Assembly (NCBI GenBank): GCA_963732365.1
Contig: CAVSZC010000007.1
Coordinates: forward strand, 248,001 to 312,000
DNA: 64,000 nucleotides
Origin: SR-FBR-E99 sp963732365
Lineage (GTDB): Bacteria; Bacteroidota; Bacteroidia; Bacteroidales; VadinHA17
Direction of reading: 5' to 3'
Each line of letters begins with the position of its first letter. The stretch's first letter is position 1. The notes under the pieces were generated by a model. The model was given only the letters and a program-made list of their open reading frames with translations. It made no database searches and was not told where the DNA came from. Shown here in pieces: positions 16,609-25,182 of this stretch. A program made the position numbers and the translations under genes.

Positions 16609-17871
16609 ATGCAGATGAATTCAGTTCAGAAATCGGTCATCCGCACAGCCTGGATGATTATTGCAGTTTTTGCCACATCGCTCATTTCATCAGGGCAGGT
16701 TGTCTCGACGGGCATCGAGCAGCTTGCGGAAAGCAATTTTGGCATTCTGAAAGGCAAGAGAGTAGGACTCGTAACCAACCCGACAGGTGTTGACCGCAAT
16801 CTAAGGTCAACTGTCGATATCCTCTTCAATGCACCGGGGGTGAAACTTGTGGCATTATACGGTCCTGAGCACGGTGTCAGGGGTGAATTCACAGCTGGTG
16901 AGTATGTTGCATCGGAGAAAGACCCGGCTACAGCCCTGCCTGTTTACAGCCTCTATGGTAAGACCCGCAAACCGACGAAGGAGATGCTTGAGGGGATCGA
17001 TGTCATTGTCTATGACATCCAGGACATAGGGTCAAGGTCATATACCTTCATCAGCACACTCGGCCTGCTGATGGAAGCCGCAGCAGAAAACGGCATCCCC
17101 GTGATTGTACTTGACCGTCCCAACCCACTGGGCGGTATACGAATGGAGGGCGCTGTCACCCGCCCCGGCTTCTTCTCCTTCGTCAGCCAGTTCGCCATAC
17201 CCTATATCCATGGGATGACCGTGGGCGAGCTCGCCATGTTCCTCAACGGCGAAAGAATGCTTGCCAATGGTGTGGTCTGCGGACTGCAGGTAGTGAAGAT
17301 GAGCGGATGGACAAGGACAATGCACTTCGGGGAGACGGGACTGCCATGGGTTCCCTCCTCACCTCAGGTGCCTCACAGGGACACCCCGCTATACTACCCC
17401 GCCACAGGAATTGCCGGTGAGCTATATGCCGTCAGCATTGGGGTGGGTTACACCATCCCCTTCCAGACCTTCGCAGCCACCTGGATCAATGCTGACTCCC
17501 TTGCCTCAGGCCTCAACAGGCTGAAACTGCCGGGAGTAATATTCAGGCCGATCCATTACAAACCCTATTTCAGCACCCTTGAGGGCAAAATGGTACACGG
17601 GGTACAGATCCATATAACTGATCCTTCCGCAGCACCACTGACACTGCTGCAGTTCTATATCATGCAGGAGGCGCACAAACTATGGCCTGACAAAAACATA
17701 TTTGAGATGTGTGACCGGTCAAGGTTCTCTATGTTCGACAAGGTGTGCGGAACCGACAGCATCAGGATAATATTCAGCAAATCATTCTCCGTAAAGGACA
17801 TAGAAGATATATGGACGAGAGATATTGCCTCTTTCAGGAAGAGCGCAGGCAAATACTTCCTTTATAAATAA
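16609..17871 (+). CDS. namZ: exo-beta-N-acetylmuramidase NamZ (DUF1343, GH171)
   Basis: Family DUF1343, shown for Bacillus subtilis NamZ to remove single MurNAc residues from the non-reducing end of murein glycans (GH171). The 420-aa product has a signal-anchor or signal peptide (about residues 8-31, hydrophobic, before QVVSTGIEQL). The conserved Rossmann-like N-terminal part follows: GKRVGLVTNPTGVDRN, LYGPEHGVRGEFTAG, VIVYDIQDIGSRSYTF, IVLDRPNPLGG. Then comes the C-terminal part with GYTIPFQTFAATW and GVQIHITD. Location is therefore periplasmic or secreted. It is divergent from the NlpC/P60 block and convergent with the nagB-like gene, 18 bp away. Its product MurNAc is the substrate of the kinase and etherase encoded from 34508. 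Confidence 0.88.
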   Translation: MQMNSVQKSVIRTAWMIIAVFATSLISSGQVVSTGIEQLAESNFGILKGKRVGLVTNPTGVDRNLRSTVDILFNAPGVKLVALYGPEHGVRGEFTAGEYVASEKDPATALPVYSLYGKTRKPTKEMLEGIDVIVYDIQDIGSRSYTFISTLGLLMEAAAENGIPVIVLDRPNPLGGIRMEGAVTRPGFFSFVSQFAIPYIHGMTVGELAMFLNGERMLANGVVCGLQVVKMSGWTRTMHFGETGLPWVPSSPQVPHRDTPLYYPATGIAGELYAVSIGVGYTIPFQTFAATWINADSLASGLNRLKLPGVIFRPIHYKPYFSTLEGKMVHGVQIHITDPSAAPLTLLQFYIMQEAHKLWPDKNIFEMCDRSRFSMFDKVCGTDSIRIIFSKSFSVKDIEDIWTRDIASFRKSAGKYFLYK

Positions 17872-17889
17872 AGGTAAGGTTATTTCATA

Positions 17890-20217
17890 TTAAAAGGCTT
17901 CTCCCTCGACGCTCTTCTCCAGTTCGCGGGCATGTTTCAGGAACTCATCCGGCTTCATCTCGCGGTAGTAGATCATCCCGTGAGTGGCTCTCACCTTTGG
18001 CCTCTCATTCTCATAAAAGAAGTCTTTTCCGAGAATGAGCTGCACCTGTTTGAACTGTTCAACCCACACCTTCTGTGAAAGATCGCTGAAGGGCCCGTCG
18101 TGTTCGTAACTGGGGAACGAGGCATTAACCTGGCTCACATAACAGTTTTTGAATGAGCGGTCGAGCACGGCCATCGAATTGAGTGAGACCGGGGTAAACA
18201 CATTCGCCTCATGCGGCTGGAATCTGAACCATACATTCCTGTAACCAATGATCCTGAGTGACGATATATCCCTCTCCCTGCTCCACTGTCGAAGCGCCTC
18301 AGCGATAGCCTGAAGCACCTTGTAATGGGTGTCGGGTCCTGATCCCTCCGGGTCGTACGCCAGGCTTATCACCGTCGGTTCAATCCTGCGAAGGCTCTCC
18401 AGTATTGGCATAACATCGCGGTTGCGATCCGGCTGCTGGGTGAAGATATCGCCCGTGTAGAATCCCAGGCGCAGGTGTTCTATATTCCTGACAAGAACAC
18501 CGTAATGGGCCCAGACAAGTTCCTCTTCATACTCCCTTAGCATACCTTTGAGCCTCTGGATGTCAGGAGGGTTCTTTTCCCCGCTGTAACTGTTGTCAAT
18601 GAGGTCGATGTTTCTCCGGAGCTTCTCCTCAAGCTCAGCAACTGATTTCAGTCCATAGATCTCCGCCATGGCCCTTACTATCCTGTGGCATATGCCGCGC
18701 AGCTTGCCCTCCTCGTCATTGTCGGCTATCTTGTCGAGGTAATGACTTACATCCTTGTCCCATTTGAATTTATACCCGCTCTCAAAGAAATCAGGATACC
18801 TGAGCATCTGTATCTTATCGATTGACATGAAGTTCACCGTCGCCTTCAGCAGATGTGACAGCATCTGATTTGTCACAGCAGTAAAGCCGGATGTCAGCAC
18901 CGAGAAATGGAATTTGTTGGTTATCTCCCTGAGTTGCGGTATGATGCATGGAAATATTCCAAGCATGATATCGTCGTGGTGCGGACCGGTATGGAAGAAT
19001 GTCTGATTTTTCTCACGCTGCATCCCCAGCTCCATCTTGCTCTTTGTTGACTCTATCACCTCTCTTACCCTGTCGAGGCTGAGGTCAGGGATGAGAGAGC
19101 AGTATGGGTCATTTTTCAGATCCTCTTCAACCAGCTTGTGTGCATACTTGTCTATCCGCTGGCACAGTCCGAATATTGCCCTCTCAGTCTTCTCAAAGGT
19201 CCACTCCCCTTCCCTGTAGTACTTTTCTATGCTGTCATGGAGGTGTACGGCAGCCCCCTCGGTAAGATAGAAACGGGCATTCTTCTGTGCCTGCAGCACC
19301 GTAGCCGGATACAGGTTGTCGGGGGCGCTTTCGAGAGCGTCTCTTACCACGGGGGCCTTCGCCTCACCCGCTGCAAAGATTATGGATACTCCTTCGGGAT
19401 TGCAGGTGATGGTTCCCAGCCCGATTGTAATGACAAGGTGATTGCGGGATATCTCAATCCCTCCAAGGTCGCCGGCAGATGCCGCCTGTGTCTCGAAATT
19501 GGTGGGAGTAAGCCTGGTTGTGGAATTATGATCGCTGCCGCGTGTGTTGAAAGCTATGTGTCCGTCAGGGCCGATGCCCCCGAGGAAGAAGCCGATGCCG
19601 CCAAGCTCCCTGACACGTTTCTCATATTCAGTGCACCAGTTATCTATTCGGAATATAGAAGCCTGCTGGAGCTTCTCATGAGGTGTCATCGCCTCCCTGT
19701 TCCTAAGGGTGAGGTCTATCCGTTTCCCCGGGAAGACCTCTGAATAGTGCCTCCCTTCGGCAAGCTTTATCTCATCGGAGTTGATCAGCAGAGCTCTTGA
19801 GGGGTCAAGGCCGAAGCCGCTGATATAATATTTGCTCACATAGTCAAAGAAGCTGTTATGCTGTAGCGGGTTTATCGGGTAGAACTCATCGATCTGAACA
19901 AACCGAAGGCCGCTCAGGGTGGGTTTCTTAACGAGTATAAGGCCGTTCTCCTCGCGTATTCTTCGCGCAGCCGCATCATACCAATTCCTGAGAAGATAGT
20001 GGGTCCACTTGATAAAGTACTCAGGTGTCTTTCCTGTCGGAAGGCTGATCACCCCTTCAGGGTTCTCAGCGACCCATTCGAGGAACCTGAGCGAGGTTAA
20101 CAGTCCCAGGTTTGGAAAGTTACGGACCACAACATACGGCATCCTTGTGGTGGTGGCGCTTCTTCCCGAACGCCCGGCAAATGATTGTTCGACCCTTGAT
20201 AATCCGCTGGTTGCCAT
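17890..20217 (-). CDS. nagB: glucosamine-6-phosphate deaminase fused to a PIG-L-like deacetylase domain
   Basis: Two-domain enzyme of about 775 aa. Residues about 35-335 are a NagB (glucosamine-6-phosphate deaminase/isomerase) domain with SLPTGKTPEYF, QIDEFYPI near 110, the catalytic-loop FFLGGIGPDGHIAFN near 210-223, and IGLGTI. Residues about 400-775 resemble LmbE/PIG-L zinc deacetylases, with PHHDDIMLG near 412 in place of the usual HPDDE motif. NagB makes fructose-6-P and ammonia from GlcN-6-P. The C-terminal domain could supply the preceding deacetylation of GlcNAc-6-P, since no nagA is visible in the window; this is inference. The frame is open to 20307, but longer starts would overlap the upstream gene; the ATG at 20217 is chosen. 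Confidence 0.88.
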   Translation of the reverse strand: MATSGLSRVEQSFAGRSGRSATTTRMPYVVVRNFPNLGLLTSLRFLEWVAENPEGVISLPTGKTPEYFIKWTHYLLRNWYDAAARRIREENGLILVKKPTLSGLRFVQIDEFYPINPLQHNSFFDYVSKYYISGFGLDPSRALLINSDEIKLAEGRHYSEVFPGKRIDLTLRNREAMTPHEKLQQASIFRIDNWCTEYEKRVRELGGIGFFLGGIGPDGHIAFNTRGSDHNSTTRLTPTNFETQAASAGDLGGIEISRNHLVITIGLGTITCNPEGVSIIFAAGEAKAPVVRDALESAPDNLYPATVLQAQKNARFYLTEGAAVHLHDSIEKYYREGEWTFEKTERAIFGLCQRIDKYAHKLVEEDLKNDPYCSLIPDLSLDRVREVIESTKSKMELGMQREKNQTFFHTGPHHDDIMLGIFPCIIPQLREITNKFHFSVLTSGFTAVTNQMLSHLLKATVNFMSIDKIQMLRYPDFFESGYKFKWDKDVSHYLDKIADNDEEGKLRGICHRIVRAMAEIYGLKSVAELEEKLRRNIDLIDNSYSGEKNPPDIQRLKGMLREYEEELVWAHYGVLVRNIEHLRLGFYTGDIFTQQPDRNRDVMPILESLRRIEPTVISLAYDPEGSGPDTHYKVLQAIAEALRQWSRERDISSLRIIGYRNVWFRFQPHEANVFTPVSLNSMAVLDRSFKNCYVSQVNASFPSYEHDGPFSDLSQKVWVEQFKQVQLILGKDFFYENERPKVRATHGMIYYREMKPDEFLKHARELEKSVEGEAF

Positions 20218-20242
20218 TTCTCGATTTATTAGTCTGTTTGAG

Positions 20243-23176
20243 TCATTTAAGTGCATCATACAGCACCTCGGCCGGATGAAGTGCCTTCCGCCCGGTGCCG
20301 TCGGCAATATGATGCCTGCATGAGGTGCCGGGTGCCGTTATCAGTGTGTCTGCTTCTGCCTTTCGTACCGCAGGGAAAAGTATCATTTCGCCTATCTTCA
20401 CGCTGAGGTCGTAGTGCTCTTTCTCATAGCCGAAAGCACCTGCCATGCCGCAGCAACCGTCATCTATCTCCTCAACATGATAATTTGAAGGCAGCGACAG
20501 CATACGCCTTGTCGGGGCAGTAGAAGCAATCGCCTTCTGCTGACAGTGCCCGTGAAGCAGAATGTCAGCATGCCGGTCGGTGAACTGAGCCTGTGTGATG
20601 TTTCCGCAGTCAATCTCCCTGCAGATAAATTCCTCAAACAGGAAGGTATTACGTGCTATTGAGGCAGCCGCTTCGGAATGGTGCGGCCCGGCAATTTCAG
20701 GGTATTCGTCCCTGAATGAGAGGATGGCTGACGGCTCGATGCCGACCAGCGGTCTTTTATCGCTGACATAATCCTTCAGCATCATAATATTTTCTATGGC
20801 TACCTTTTTTGCCGCTCTCAGCAGCCCCTTCGACAGGAATGTACGTCCGCTCTCCCTGTGTCGCGGTATGATAACGTCATACCCAAGACGTTCCAGCAGC
20901 ATGACGGCCTTGATGCCTATGTCACTTTCATTGTAGTTGGTGAACTCATCGGCAAACAGGCACACGCTGCCCTTGCCCCTTGCTCCTTGCCCCTTGCTCC
21001 TTGCCCTGGCCCACCCTCTCAGCGTCACCGGCGAGAGTGCAGGTATTGAGCGCTTTTCTTCAAACCCGATCAGCTTTTTGAACAGTGTGGTCCCGGTAAA
21101 TAAGTTTGTCAGCGGGCGCATCATCATGCCGGGGCCGTAAAGGCGCGGCAGCCACGCGATGAGAAGAGTGCGCAACGGGACGCGGTGGCTTTCATAATAG
21201 TGCTGAAGGAACTCAGCCTTGAACTTGGCTACGTCAACATTTGACGGGCACTCAGACTTGCATGCCTTGCATGAGATACAGAGGTCCATCACACGGTATA
21301 TCTCCTCATGGTCAAAACGGTTCTTCCTGTCTGACCGTGTCAGAAACTCCCTGAGGATATTGGCTCTTGCCCTTGTTGATTTGTCCTCGTCGCCTGTTGC
21401 CATGAAGGTAGGGCACATGGTACCGCCCATGATTGCACTTTTGCGGCAGTCGCCTGACCCGCTGCACTTCTCAACAGCATAAAGAAGTCCCTCCCGCTCA
21501 GGGAAGGGGAAGGTAGTTCCCTCAATATTAATGATTTCCCCTGCCGGGTAACGAAGGTTTTCAGTGATGGGGGGTGTGTCGGTTATCTTGCCGGGATTAA
21601 AAACATTATACGGGTCCCATGTCTTCTTCAGGTCTTTGAGAAGTTTGTAGTTATGTTCACCCAGCATCAGCGGGATGAACTCGCCCCTCAGTCTCCCGTC
21701 GCCGTGTTCGCCGCTGAGCGAGCCACGGTATTTCTTTACCAAAGCGGCAATATCCCCTGCAAGGTTATGAAATATGCTGATGTCATCAGGGTCCTTCAGG
21801 TCGAGCAGCGGACTGAGGTGAAGCTCACCTGTTGCTATATGGGCATAATAGGCGCAGCTCAGTCCGTATTTCTTAAGCACGTTACCGGCTTCTTCAATAT
21901 AATCGGGAAAGAGATCAGGGAGGACGGCAGTATCTTCAATCACCTGCACGCTTTTTTTCGTCCCCGGGATATTAAGCAGCACCCCAAGCCCAGCCTTGCG
22001 CAACTCCCACACCCTGGCCATCTCGCCGCTGTCGGTGACAAGGGGGAAGTGGTAACCGTATCCGGCACCTGACATATCCCTCTCCATGGCGGAGGCTGTT
22101 TCCTGAATCTCCGCAATCGTCGGCCTGGTAATCTCGATAATTAGAATGACTTTCGGGTCACCCTTTACGAAGAAGCGGTTACGGCTCTGGTCTATATTGT
22201 CCTTAGTGCAGTTGAGGATGTAGTCATCGATAAGTTCGACAGCGGCGGGCATATGCTTCAGGACGATTATGTTTGCCCTGACTGCATCCTGCAGGCTGTC
22301 AAAGTGAGCGCAGAGCAGCCCTGTCTTCTGTTCCGTCAACGGCACCAGATTCAGTTTCATGGCCGTGGTGAAAGCCAGGGTCCCCTCCGACCCTGCAAGG
22401 AGCCTGCATACGTTTATCATCTCACCGTTGCCGGTGAACGGATCGGTATCAAGCAGTACATCGAGGGCATAACCGTTGTTGCGCCGTTTCAGATCCGGGT
22501 GCGGATACTGCTTTCGTATCTCCTCAGCGTTCGCTTTGTCAGAGAGTATATCACGAAGATTGCGGTATATCCTGGTTTCAAGAAGTCCCGGGTCACCTTC
22601 GCACTTAGTATTGAATTCTTCTGTTGTAAGGGGTCTGAAGTGAGCCTCCGAACCGTCTGAGAGGATGGCATCCACCCCGAGTATATGGTCCCTGACGCTA
22701 CCATGTATAATCGAATGGGCACCGCACGAGTTGTTGCCTAGCATTCCTCCCATGCAGCAGCGGTTGGCGGTTGAGGTCTCAGGACCAAACTGCAGCCTGT
22801 GCGGGGCAAGGAATTTATTCAGCTCAGACAGGATAACGCCTGGTTCCACCTTTACCCACCGTTCCGCAGGATTAAACTCCAGTATACGTTTAAGGTGTTT
22901 TGAAATATCCATCACTATCCCCGGGCCCACCACCTGTCCTGCGAGCGAGGTACCGGCACCCCTCGGTATGACCGAGGTGCCCTCGCTCCGTGCAAAGGCA
23001 ATGATCCTCTTAATATCATCAATGGCTGCGGGCCTGGTCACTGCAAGCGGTATCTCACGGTATGCCGAGGCATCCGTGGCATAAAGTATCCGCTGGGTTT
23101 TGTCAGTGTAGAGATCTCCTTCCAGATCTTTCCGGAGAGTTTCAAGCCTTGAAGCCTTTTCAGTGACTGTGGTCAT
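20243..23176 (-). CDS. FAD-linked oxidase with Fe-S and CCG domains, candidate D-lactate dehydrogenase
   Basis: A 977-aa flavin and iron-sulfur dehydrogenase of the GlcD/YdiJ type. Order: FAD-binding domain (about 45-190, VIPRGAGTSLAGQVVGPG and MLGNNSCGAHS), FAD-linked oxidase C-terminal domain (about 220-535, GELHLSPL, SLSGEHGDGRLRG), a 4Fe-4S segment (CISCKACKSECPSNVDVAK near 640), and a C-terminal cysteine-rich CCG domain (HGHCQQKA; DDGCCGMAGAFG). Relatives oxidise D-lactate, glycolate or D-2-hydroxyglutarate. MurQ releases D-lactate, so D-lactate oxidation is the natural role here; this is inference. Between the Fe-S and CCG parts lies a linker encoded by 7-bp tandem repeats (20968-21010). 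It is 7 bp downstream of the AmpG-like gene. Confidence 0.88.
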   Translation of the reverse strand: MTTVTEKASRLETLRKDLEGDLYTDKTQRILYATDASAYREIPLAVTRPAAIDDIKRIIAFARSEGTSVIPRGAGTSLAGQVVGPGIVMDISKHLKRILEFNPAERWVKVEPGVILSELNKFLAPHRLQFGPETSTANRCCMGGMLGNNSCGAHSIIHGSVRDHILGVDAILSDGSEAHFRPLTTEEFNTKCEGDPGLLETRIYRNLRDILSDKANAEEIRKQYPHPDLKRRNNGYALDVLLDTDPFTGNGEMINVCRLLAGSEGTLAFTTAMKLNLVPLTEQKTGLLCAHFDSLQDAVRANIIVLKHMPAAVELIDDYILNCTKDNIDQSRNRFFVKGDPKVILIIEITRPTIAEIQETASAMERDMSGAGYGYHFPLVTDSGEMARVWELRKAGLGVLLNIPGTKKSVQVIEDTAVLPDLFPDYIEEAGNVLKKYGLSCAYYAHIATGELHLSPLLDLKDPDDISIFHNLAGDIAALVKKYRGSLSGEHGDGRLRGEFIPLMLGEHNYKLLKDLKKTWDPYNVFNPGKITDTPPITENLRYPAGEIINIEGTTFPFPEREGLLYAVEKCSGSGDCRKSAIMGGTMCPTFMATGDEDKSTRARANILREFLTRSDRKNRFDHEEIYRVMDLCISCKACKSECPSNVDVAKFKAEFLQHYYESHRVPLRTLLIAWLPRLYGPGMMMRPLTNLFTGTTLFKKLIGFEEKRSIPALSPVTLRGWARARSKGQGARGKGSVCLFADEFTNYNESDIGIKAVMLLERLGYDVIIPRHRESGRTFLSKGLLRAAKKVAIENIMMLKDYVSDKRPLVGIEPSAILSFRDEYPEIAGPHHSEAAASIARNTFLFEEFICREIDCGNITQAQFTDRHADILLHGHCQQKAIASTAPTRRMLSLPSNYHVEEIDDGCCGMAGAFGYEKEHYDLSVKIGEMILFPAVRKAEADTLITAPGTSCRHHIADGTGRKALHPAEVLYDALK
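20968..21010. repeat. 7-bp tandem repeat inside a coding sequence
   Basis: About six units of CCTTGCY (alternating CCTTGCC-like and CCTTGCT-like, giving a 14-bp higher-order unit) run through the FAD/Fe-S dehydrogenase gene. They encode the linker ARARSKGQGARGKGS at about residues 722-737. The reading frame stays open across the repeats. Intergenic arrays of similar unit length occur at 46777 and 52785. Confidence 0.8.
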
Positions 23177-23183
23177 TCAGGTG

Positions 23184-25028
23184 CTATTTAGTGCTCTTTT
23201 TCCCGAATTCAGGGTTGATCCTCAGCAATGACACGGCAATCAGCGGCACCACACTGCAAATCATTACCCAGATAAAGAAGTGGTTGTAACCGAGCTGCTC
23301 CTGCAACCAGCCTGCAAACATTCCCGGCAGCATCATTCCCAGTGCCATAAACCCGGTACAAATTGCATAATGGGCTGTTTTGTATTTTCCATCCGAGAAA
23401 TAAATCAGGTACAGCATATATGCGGTAAACCCGAACCCGTATCCAAACTGCTCTACAAAAACACATATGTTGATAATAAGCAGGTTGTCTGTCTGTGTAA
23501 AACCCAGGTACAGGAACGTTGCTGCCGTGAGCAGCATGCTCAGGGTCATGGGCCACAGCCATTTTTTCAGGCCGCCGGCGGCGGCCACCACACCTCCGAT
23601 TATACCACCCAGCGTCAGACCGATTATGCCCACTGTTCCATAGACCAACCCTACCTCCCCGGTTGTGAGCCCCAGGCCGCCTTTGTCAATCGGGTCGAGC
23701 AGGAATGGATTTATCAGCTTCAGCAACTGCGCTTCCGCGAACCGGAATGTCAGCATGAAAAAGAGGGCTGCACCGACCTGCGGTTTCCTGAAGAAAGTCG
23801 CGAATGTCTGCCCGAACTCCCTCAGGACATCGGAGGGTTTAAGATCTTCACGAGGTGCGTCGGAATCGGGCCTGGGCAGAACAAACCTGTGCCAGAAGCT
23901 CAGAACGAAGAATAACCCTGCCAGGACGAAGAATGTGACTGCCCACGACATCGGGATATTACCCGACAGTCCCTCATAATTGACTGAGGTATTGGTGGTC
24001 AGTTTGGAGTCAGCCTGGAATACCATGTATGCCGGTCTGTTCCAGTTTGATTCATTGAAAACGAGATGGCCTCCCTGTACGAGGGCAATGCTCTTGTCTC
24101 CCTTTTTCAGGACGGTATTCAGGACTACCTTCTCCCCGGGTTCGGGCGATCCGGAAAGCCTGACCGGTACAACTGCCACGCTTCCGGTCACTGAAGCGAT
24201 ACTGCCTCTCTCCTCCCCGAAGTTTTCCCTAATCCAATCCCCCAGCGGTTCTGAAACCTTAGTCGCCCACCAACCCTTGCTCCTGACTTTCATCTCCTCA
24301 GCCTGCACAAAGCCGTAACCCAGGTTTGAGGCCCTGACTGAATCAAGGAGAATGTTCAGGCTGTCCCTGTCAACGGTTTGGGTGCTTATCTTCAGAGAGT
24401 CATGCTCAATAAAAAAATACAAATCATCCCTGCTCTCCGGCGCTGCTGCAACGCGAGGCATTTCGAGAACAGTTTTAGAGTTAGCGGGGGATGCCTCTAT
24501 GAAGAGCTCGACGGGCTCCCTGCCTGAAGAACTTTCAAGAAATCCTGCGAGAATCACAAGAAGCCCCTGTCCGGTGATTGTTGCAACCCTGTAAAAGGTA
24601 CTGCGGATGCCCACATATTTGGCCTGCTGGTTGGTATTCAGCCCGAGCATGTAAAAGCCGTCTGCCGCTATGTCATGGGTAGCTGAGCCAAAGGCCAGCA
24701 GCCAGAAGAAAGCCAGGGTGATCTTGAAAAAGAGTGACGCCGGAATTGTAAGGGCGATACTCGCAAAACCCAGGGCAAGAACAAGCTGCGTTATTACTAT
24801 CCACCATCTTTTGGTCTTCAGCAGGTCAACCAGCGGGCTCCATATCGGTTTTATCACCCACGGCAGATAGAGCAGGCTTGTGTACAATGCGATGTCAGCA
24901 TTGGAAATGCCCATCCTTTTGTACATTATCACAGAAATGATGTTTACCGCAACATAGGGTAAGCCTTCAGCCAGGTAGAGCGAAGGTATCCATGCCCATG
25001 GCGAGCGTTTGTTTTGTTGAGCTGACAT
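23184..25028 (-). CDS. AmpG-like muropeptide permease (MFS) with a large periplasmic insert
   Basis: Major-facilitator permease of the AmpG group, which imports GlcNAc-anhydroMurNAc (peptides) across the inner membrane by proton symport. The N-terminus shows the group pattern: SLYLAEGLPYVAVN, LPWVIKPIWSPLVD, AFGSATHDIAADGFY near residue 115. The protein is 614 aa, well above the 491 aa of E. coli AmpG. The extra length is a hydrophilic segment of roughly 190 residues (about 165-358) rich in charged residues, lying between transmembrane helices and probably on the periplasmic side. Six or more helices follow to the C-terminus. Upstream by 7 bp is the (restored) end of the GH9-deacetylase gene. 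The role fits the murein context; the function of the insert is unknown. Confidence 0.85.
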   Translation of the reverse strand: MSAQQNKRSPWAWIPSLYLAEGLPYVAVNIISVIMYKRMGISNADIALYTSLLYLPWVIKPIWSPLVDLLKTKRWWIVITQLVLALGFASIALTIPASLFFKITLAFFWLLAFGSATHDIAADGFYMLGLNTNQQAKYVGIRSTFYRVATITGQGLLVILAGFLESSSGREPVELFIEASPANSKTVLEMPRVAAAPESRDDLYFFIEHDSLKISTQTVDRDSLNILLDSVRASNLGYGFVQAEEMKVRSKGWWATKVSEPLGDWIRENFGEERGSIASVTGSVAVVPVRLSGSPEPGEKVVLNTVLKKGDKSIALVQGGHLVFNESNWNRPAYMVFQADSKLTTNTSVNYEGLSGNIPMSWAVTFFVLAGLFFVLSFWHRFVLPRPDSDAPREDLKPSDVLREFGQTFATFFRKPQVGAALFFMLTFRFAEAQLLKLINPFLLDPIDKGGLGLTTGEVGLVYGTVGIIGLTLGGIIGGVVAAAGGLKKWLWPMTLSMLLTAATFLYLGFTQTDNLLIINICVFVEQFGYGFGFTAYMLYLIYFSDGKYKTAHYAICTGFMALGMMLPGMFAGWLQEQLGYNHFFIWVMICSVVPLIAVSLLRINPEFGKKSTK

Positions 25029-25034
25029 AGGAAA

Positions 25035-25182
25035 TTATAATTTTTTGAATGAATAACCTTTGGCTGAAAAATGATCGATAATCTCGCCGAGTCTCATATA
25101 AAATTTGTCTGACCGTGCAGGGTCTGTCCCGGGATGAATGAGCAGCATCGCACCGTTCAGCTTAGCAGGCGATGTCTCCTCA
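25035..25182 (-). pseudogene. frame-shifted C-terminal tail of the GH9-deacetylase gene
   Basis: In the frame next to the one that ends at 25180, the DNA encodes FEETSPAKLNGAMLLIHPG and continues to KGYSFKKL and a TAA at 25037-25035. This is the normal ending of NodB-type polysaccharide deacetylases (a LLIHPGTD segment followed by a last helix). Deleting one T from the TTTT run (minus strand, 25185-25182) joins LVKF to EETSP without loss. The tail ends 6 bp before the AmpG-like start, as expected for the packed operon. I therefore take it as the true 3' end of the gene. Confidence 0.8.
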
